Positions 60,790 through 64,000 of a stretch of 64,000 bases of DNA are shown in pieces. Below the pieces are notes generated by a model. That model did not search any database. It was given only the letters and a program-made list of their open reading frames with translations, and had not been told where the DNA came from. This stretch comes from Cytobacillus sp. IB215665. Its GTDB lineage: Bacteria; Bacillota; Bacilli; Bacillales; SM2101. The DNA lies in contig NZ_JAXBME010000001.1 in the NCBI RefSeq assembly GCF_033963835.1, positions 186,001-250,000 on the forward strand, in the 5' to 3' direction. Within the stretch, counting starts at the first letter, position 1. The number at the start of each line of letters is the position of its first letter. The translations under genes were made by a program, and so were the position numbers.

Positions 60790-62331
60790 TTATATGCCGG
60801 TAATGATTAATTGCCCGTTATTATCAACACTTATTGTGAATCTACTGCCGTTAGGTGATTTAAGGATGTAAGCATTCTCTCCTAAATCATGCTCGCTCGG
60901 CATTGGAAATGAACTCATGTCGAATGCACCCTCAACTACTTTTACACCCCCAACCCAAAAGGTTCCAGACCCTTCTCTTGATCTGATTCGTATTGAACCT
61001 GTTGGATTACCTCCAGTCGTAAATTGAAAAGCTAAAAACCTCATATAAGGACTAGGATAAATATCTTGATCTGCTATTCTGTTGTTATCCGGATCTTGAA
61101 GAAATACTCTAATTTCATTTTTTAAAAATATCCCTATTGTATAGGTAGTGTTTGGTTTAAATGTAGCAGTGCTATTAATTCCCTGATAGGTTGAAGTCAT
61201 GGTGATTTCCTGAACATATTCTCCTATTGCTTCGGTATTAGAAGGTAATAGTTGTGCTTCACCGACTCCTTTATCGACATCAGGAATCCAATTTTCTGCA
61301 ATGCCTGGATAACTTCCTTCCTCGTTGAAAAAACCATATCCATCAAGTACATCTTGATCAGGTTTACGGTCTCTTAGAAAATAAACTTTAGATAGATCCT
61401 CAATGACCATAGGTACTGACTCAATGGCACCAACAACAATATCTTCACAGTCTTCGGTAATCCATACTCCAACATTTCCATACTTATCCCAACCATATGA
61501 CCCTAATGCTCCACCTGCTTGTCTTCCAGTTAACCCACTCAGCTGTATGTTTCTTGAGCTTCTAATCATCAGCCCAATATCTATATTTTTCAGTGCATCT
61601 TGACCACTTATATGAACTCCATTCGTATCTTCAACTAAAATATGATAAACATTTCCAGCTGAAGGGTCGCTATAATTACCTTTTCCTTCAAAATAATTGC
61701 CAGCAACATTTACTCCTGCACTGCCAACATATATACCACAATACTCATTAGATTCAAGTGTACAACCATGTACAAATGATTCTACAGCTGCTACTACACC
61801 ACAGTTTCCATTGGAGAGTGCCCAACAATTCAACACATTGGTAGTTTGAGATTCAGAGCCTGCATGAAATCCGTTTTGATCATTTTGATTTGACATACAT
61901 GCAATGAAAATTCCCTTCCATGATTTTTCATGATAAAAACCATGTCTCCCACATTGGTCAGCAATAATATTTTGAATCACCCATTGATGCACGTCTACGA
62001 TATGGATACCGTCTCTTGGTGCATTTTGAACACGAAAATCGGACCAGGTAAAATTGTCAGTTCTTGATCCATTAGACAAATATATTAAATCCTCATTACC
62101 TGTGTTTGATGTTTCCTTCCATATTAATTTTGAATATTCTTTTCCATCCCCGACTATATTAATTGATCCCTCAACTAGTAACGAATCATAGATGGAATAA
62201 TTTCCATTTGGAATATATACTGTTTTAACATCTCCGCTTACAGCAGCGTCAAAAGCAGACTGTATTGCTCCAGTTGAATCGCTGTTTCCAGTAGGATCAG
62301 CACCATAATCTAAAATGTTAACAACATTCAT
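60790..62331 (-). CDS. Right-handed beta-helix (pectate-lyase-like) protein, no signal peptide
   Basis: A 513-residue protein. The N-terminus VNILDYGADPTGNSDSTGAIQSAF (given as ILDYGADPTGNSDST) is the pectate_lyase_3/GH28-like opening of phage tailspikes and polysaccharide-acting enzymes. Parallel beta-helix repeats fill about 40-300, and a C-terminal beta-sandwich-like part (about 370-513) with FTTGGNPTGSIRIRSREGSG follows. No signal peptide or anchor is seen, so export by Sec is not evident. Inside a polysaccharide locus it may bind or cut the polymer, or it may be a phage-derived depolymerase. Ribosome site AAAGGATG before ATG at 62329-62331 (complement). It is a single-gene minus-strand unit. 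Confidence 0.85.
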   Translation of the reverse strand: MNVVNILDYGADPTGNSDSTGAIQSAFDAAVSGDVKTVYIPNGNYSIYDSLLVEGSINIVGDGKEYSKLIWKETSNTGNEDLIYLSNGSRTDNFTWSDFRVQNAPRDGIHIVDVHQWVIQNIIADQCGRHGFYHEKSWKGIFIACMSNQNDQNGFHAGSESQTTNVLNCWALSNGNCGVVAAVESFVHGCTLESNEYCGIYVGSAGVNVAGNYFEGKGNYSDPSAGNVYHILVEDTNGVHISGQDALKNIDIGLMIRSSRNIQLSGLTGRQAGGALGSYGWDKYGNVGVWITEDCEDIVVGAIESVPMVIEDLSKVYFLRDRKPDQDVLDGYGFFNEEGSYPGIAENWIPDVDKGVGEAQLLPSNTEAIGEYVQEITMTSTYQGINSTATFKPNTTYTIGIFLKNEIRVFLQDPDNNRIADQDIYPSPYMRFLAFQFTTGGNPTGSIRIRSREGSGTFWVGGVKVVEGAFDMSSFPMPSEHDLGENAYILKSPNGSRFTISVDNNGQLIITGI

Positions 62332-62513
62332 TTTTTATCATCCTTTTTTTGTTATTTATATATTCTGTGTAACACTTACTTAAAATGATTGGACAAAATT
62401 ACTATTTTTAATAAATATCAACGTCTATTCAGCTCTAAAAAAAATGGAATACAAGATTCATATAAACATAGGATGTAATAGTGTAGGTAGATTAATCAAA
62501 AGGGAAGGAATCT

Positions 62514-63878
62514 ATGAGAGTATTTCAAATCAAGTTTGGATCAAAAATCAGTCATTACACAAAGAACAGGGATTATTTAGAGTTAATAAAGGGTTCTAGT
62601 ATGACATTTATATTACGCCTTTTGTCATTTATTCTGTTATATGTATTAAACTTTATGATTGCAAAAGTATATGGCGCTGAAGCATTAGGTATATACACGT
62701 TGTCATTTACCTTATTAACGATCTGTCTTACGCTCGTTTTACTTGGAACAGATACAGCAATCATTAGATTAATCACAGAATATCGTAGTCAATATTCTAT
62801 GAAGCAAGCAAACATCGTTTTTACTAAAGTTATGAAATTGCTAATACCACTCTCTGTTTTATTTAGTGTTTTACTTTTTATCTTAGCTGAGCCAATTGCT
62901 ATCCTATTATTTCAAGAACAACTGCTTATACAACCATTTAGAGTAGTCTCCATCGTCCTACCCTTTATGGTTATGACAAGGATGTATTCAAAAGCATTTA
63001 GAGCGATCAAATCTATTACAAAATCTATATATTTTGAAATTATTGGAATTCGTTTTGGGAACCTTTTAATACTAGTTTTTTTCCTGCTTTTATTGACAAA
63101 AGACTTCATGCACATCATTTATGCGCTTTCAATCGCTATTACGATCACCGCATTTATGAGTATGTATTCTTGGCATAAGTACATTCAAAAAGATGAGGAA
63201 AATCAAAAACTTTTATTTAATCAAATAGAAACGAAAGGTTTAAAGGAAATACTTCAAATTTCAATTCCAATGTATTTAACGTCAGCTATGTCACTCATCT
63301 TAAATTGGACAGATGTCGTTATGCTTGGTATTTTTCAAAGTACTAGTGCTGTAGGAGTTTATAGTATCGTTCTTAAACTATCACTGTTAATTAGCTTTTC
63401 ACTGTCTTCTATTAATATGATTATTTTGCCTAAATTTTCTGAGCTTTATTGGGAAGGGCGAAAGGATGATTTAATAAAGATTTTTCATTTTTCATCTAGA
63501 CTCATCGTTTGGACTTCAATTCCACTGTTATTTATAATTATTCTTTTCGCACCGGTTCTTTTGGCTATTTTTGGAGAGGTCTATATCGAAGGGGTAATTC
63601 CACTCATCATTTTATGTATTGGTCAGTGTATAAATGCATGTGCTGGTAGTGTAATGCAGCTGCTGAATATGACAGGGAATGAAAAATTGGCTAGAAATGC
63701 AATTGTTATTTCTGCAGCTACGAATGTATTGGGAAACTTAATTTTAATACCTATCTTTGGAATGATCGGTGCAGCTGTTGCTACATCATTAAGTATCATT
63801 ATTCGAGAAACGATGGCATCCATTTATGCTTATAAAAAATTTAGCTTTCGTACATGGTACATTCCATTCGTAAAATAA
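62514..63878 (+). CDS. Polysaccharide flippase (Wzx/MOP superfamily), second copy
   Basis: A 454-residue protein with 12-14 membrane helices of the same superfamily as the flippase at 56186 but of a different subgroup (SMTFILRLLSFILLYVLNFMIAKVYGAEALGIYTLSFTLL region at about 29-68, short: AKVYGAEALGIYTLS). Helices continue to residue 440, ending in FRTWYIPFVK. The pattern ILWT..V..LG.F and PKFSELYWEGRKDDLIKIF (about 305-323) fits PF13440/PF01943. The ribosome site AAGGGAAGGA precedes ATG62514. The locus therefore has two flippases. Confidence 0.88.
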   Translation: MRVFQIKFGSKISHYTKNRDYLELIKGSSMTFILRLLSFILLYVLNFMIAKVYGAEALGIYTLSFTLLTICLTLVLLGTDTAIIRLITEYRSQYSMKQANIVFTKVMKLLIPLSVLFSVLLFILAEPIAILLFQEQLLIQPFRVVSIVLPFMVMTRMYSKAFRAIKSITKSIYFEIIGIRFGNLLILVFFLLLLTKDFMHIIYALSIAITITAFMSMYSWHKYIQKDEENQKLLFNQIETKGLKEILQISIPMYLTSAMSLILNWTDVVMLGIFQSTSAVGVYSIVLKLSLLISFSLSSINMIILPKFSELYWEGRKDDLIKIFHFSSRLIVWTSIPLLFIIILFAPVLLAIFGEVYIEGVIPLIILCIGQCINACAGSVMQLLNMTGNEKLARNAIVISAATNVLGNLILIPIFGMIGAAVATSLSIIIRETMASIYAYKKFSFRTWYIPFVK

Positions 63879-63942
63879 AATGAACACGTCGTTGAAAAGC
63901 CTTTAATGTCCAACATAGGAGCCAATTATTGATTTCTTTTAG

Positions 63943-64000
63943 ATGGCGGTTTTCGCATTAATTGTTGCTTCCCGTTCAAAGATATAAGCACGTATACATC
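63943..64000 (-). mobile_element. MITE-like repeat, inverted copy H (cut by window end)
   Basis: GATGGCGGTTTTCGCATTAA followed by GTTGCTTCCCGTTCAAAGATATAAGCACGTATAC matches the block order of copy D; the rest lies outside the window. Confidence 0.6.

Noticed and set aside
61403-61603. 66-codon plus-strand ORF inside the beta-helix gene
   Set aside because: Shadow of the minus-strand gene; no start context.

Overview
The window is chromosomal DNA from an endospore-forming, flagellated member of the Bacillaceae. The basis is gene content and order: rpiB(ywlF)-ywlG-glyA-upp-wecB(mnaA)-atp operon-nuo operon-ywzB-ywmB-murA-spoIID-spoIIQ-spoIIID-mbl-flhO-flhP-fabZ-ywpF. This is the Bacillus backbone arrangement, with strong AGGAGG-type ribosome sites, several TTG/GTG starts and AT-rich DNA. 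The genus cannot be fixed from the sequence. The nuo cluster sits directly behind atpC and lacks nuoEFG, and the ATP synthase c subunit has the ordinary neutralophile-type sequence.

Layout. 1-6.3 kb: housekeeping genes (bacillithiol-transferase-like fragment, rpiB, ywlG, a DUF2621-like protein, a GNAT acetyltransferase, glyA with a PurR-box candidate, upp, wecB). 6.3-6.8 kb: a dispersed-repeat copy, the wecB terminator and a perfectly phased 21-bp array. 6.8-9.1 kb: a secreted Vpr-like subtilase. 9.1-16.6 kb: the complete atp operon (atpZ, I, B, E, F, H, A, G, D, C) with promoter, terminator and two internal hairpins. 16.7-27.4 kb: an 11-gene complex I operon (nuoABCDHIJKLMN) with promoter and terminator. 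27.4-31.4 kb: ywzB, a second array of the same repeat core, a NERD protein, ywmB and murA. 31.4-33.7 kb: aldehyde dehydrogenase plus DUF779 partner. 33.7-38.6 kb: sporulation and shape genes spoIID, spoIIQ, spoIIID and mbl, interrupted by a tandem triplication of a MITE-like element. 38.7-44.3 kb: flhO, flhP, an EpuA-like membrane protein, fabZ and several small or uncharacterised genes, one with a frameshift in an A9 run.

45.3-63.9 kb is a Wzx/Wzy-type surface polysaccharide locus. It holds a UDP-glucose dehydrogenase (makes UDP-GlcA), two sugar-nucleotide epimerases (one resembling UDP-GlcA 4-epimerase), an initiating sugar-phosphate transferase, four glycosyltransferases, a Wzy-like polymerase, two flippases, a VanZ-family protein and an ATP-grasp protein. 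On the opposite strand lie two P-loop (thymidylate-kinase-like) proteins and a right-handed beta-helix protein without a signal peptide. The gene set fits a uronic-acid-containing, teichuronic-acid-like or capsular polymer; the exact glycan is inference.

Two repeat systems cut across the intergenic regions. One is a ~145-171 bp element with imperfect inverted ends, found at eight places (ten copies). The other is a 12-13 bp core (TTTGGACAGTAAA) repeated every 21 bp in two distant arrays (12 and 8 units), with a lone copy elsewhere. The phased arrays are the most likely undescribed signal here.
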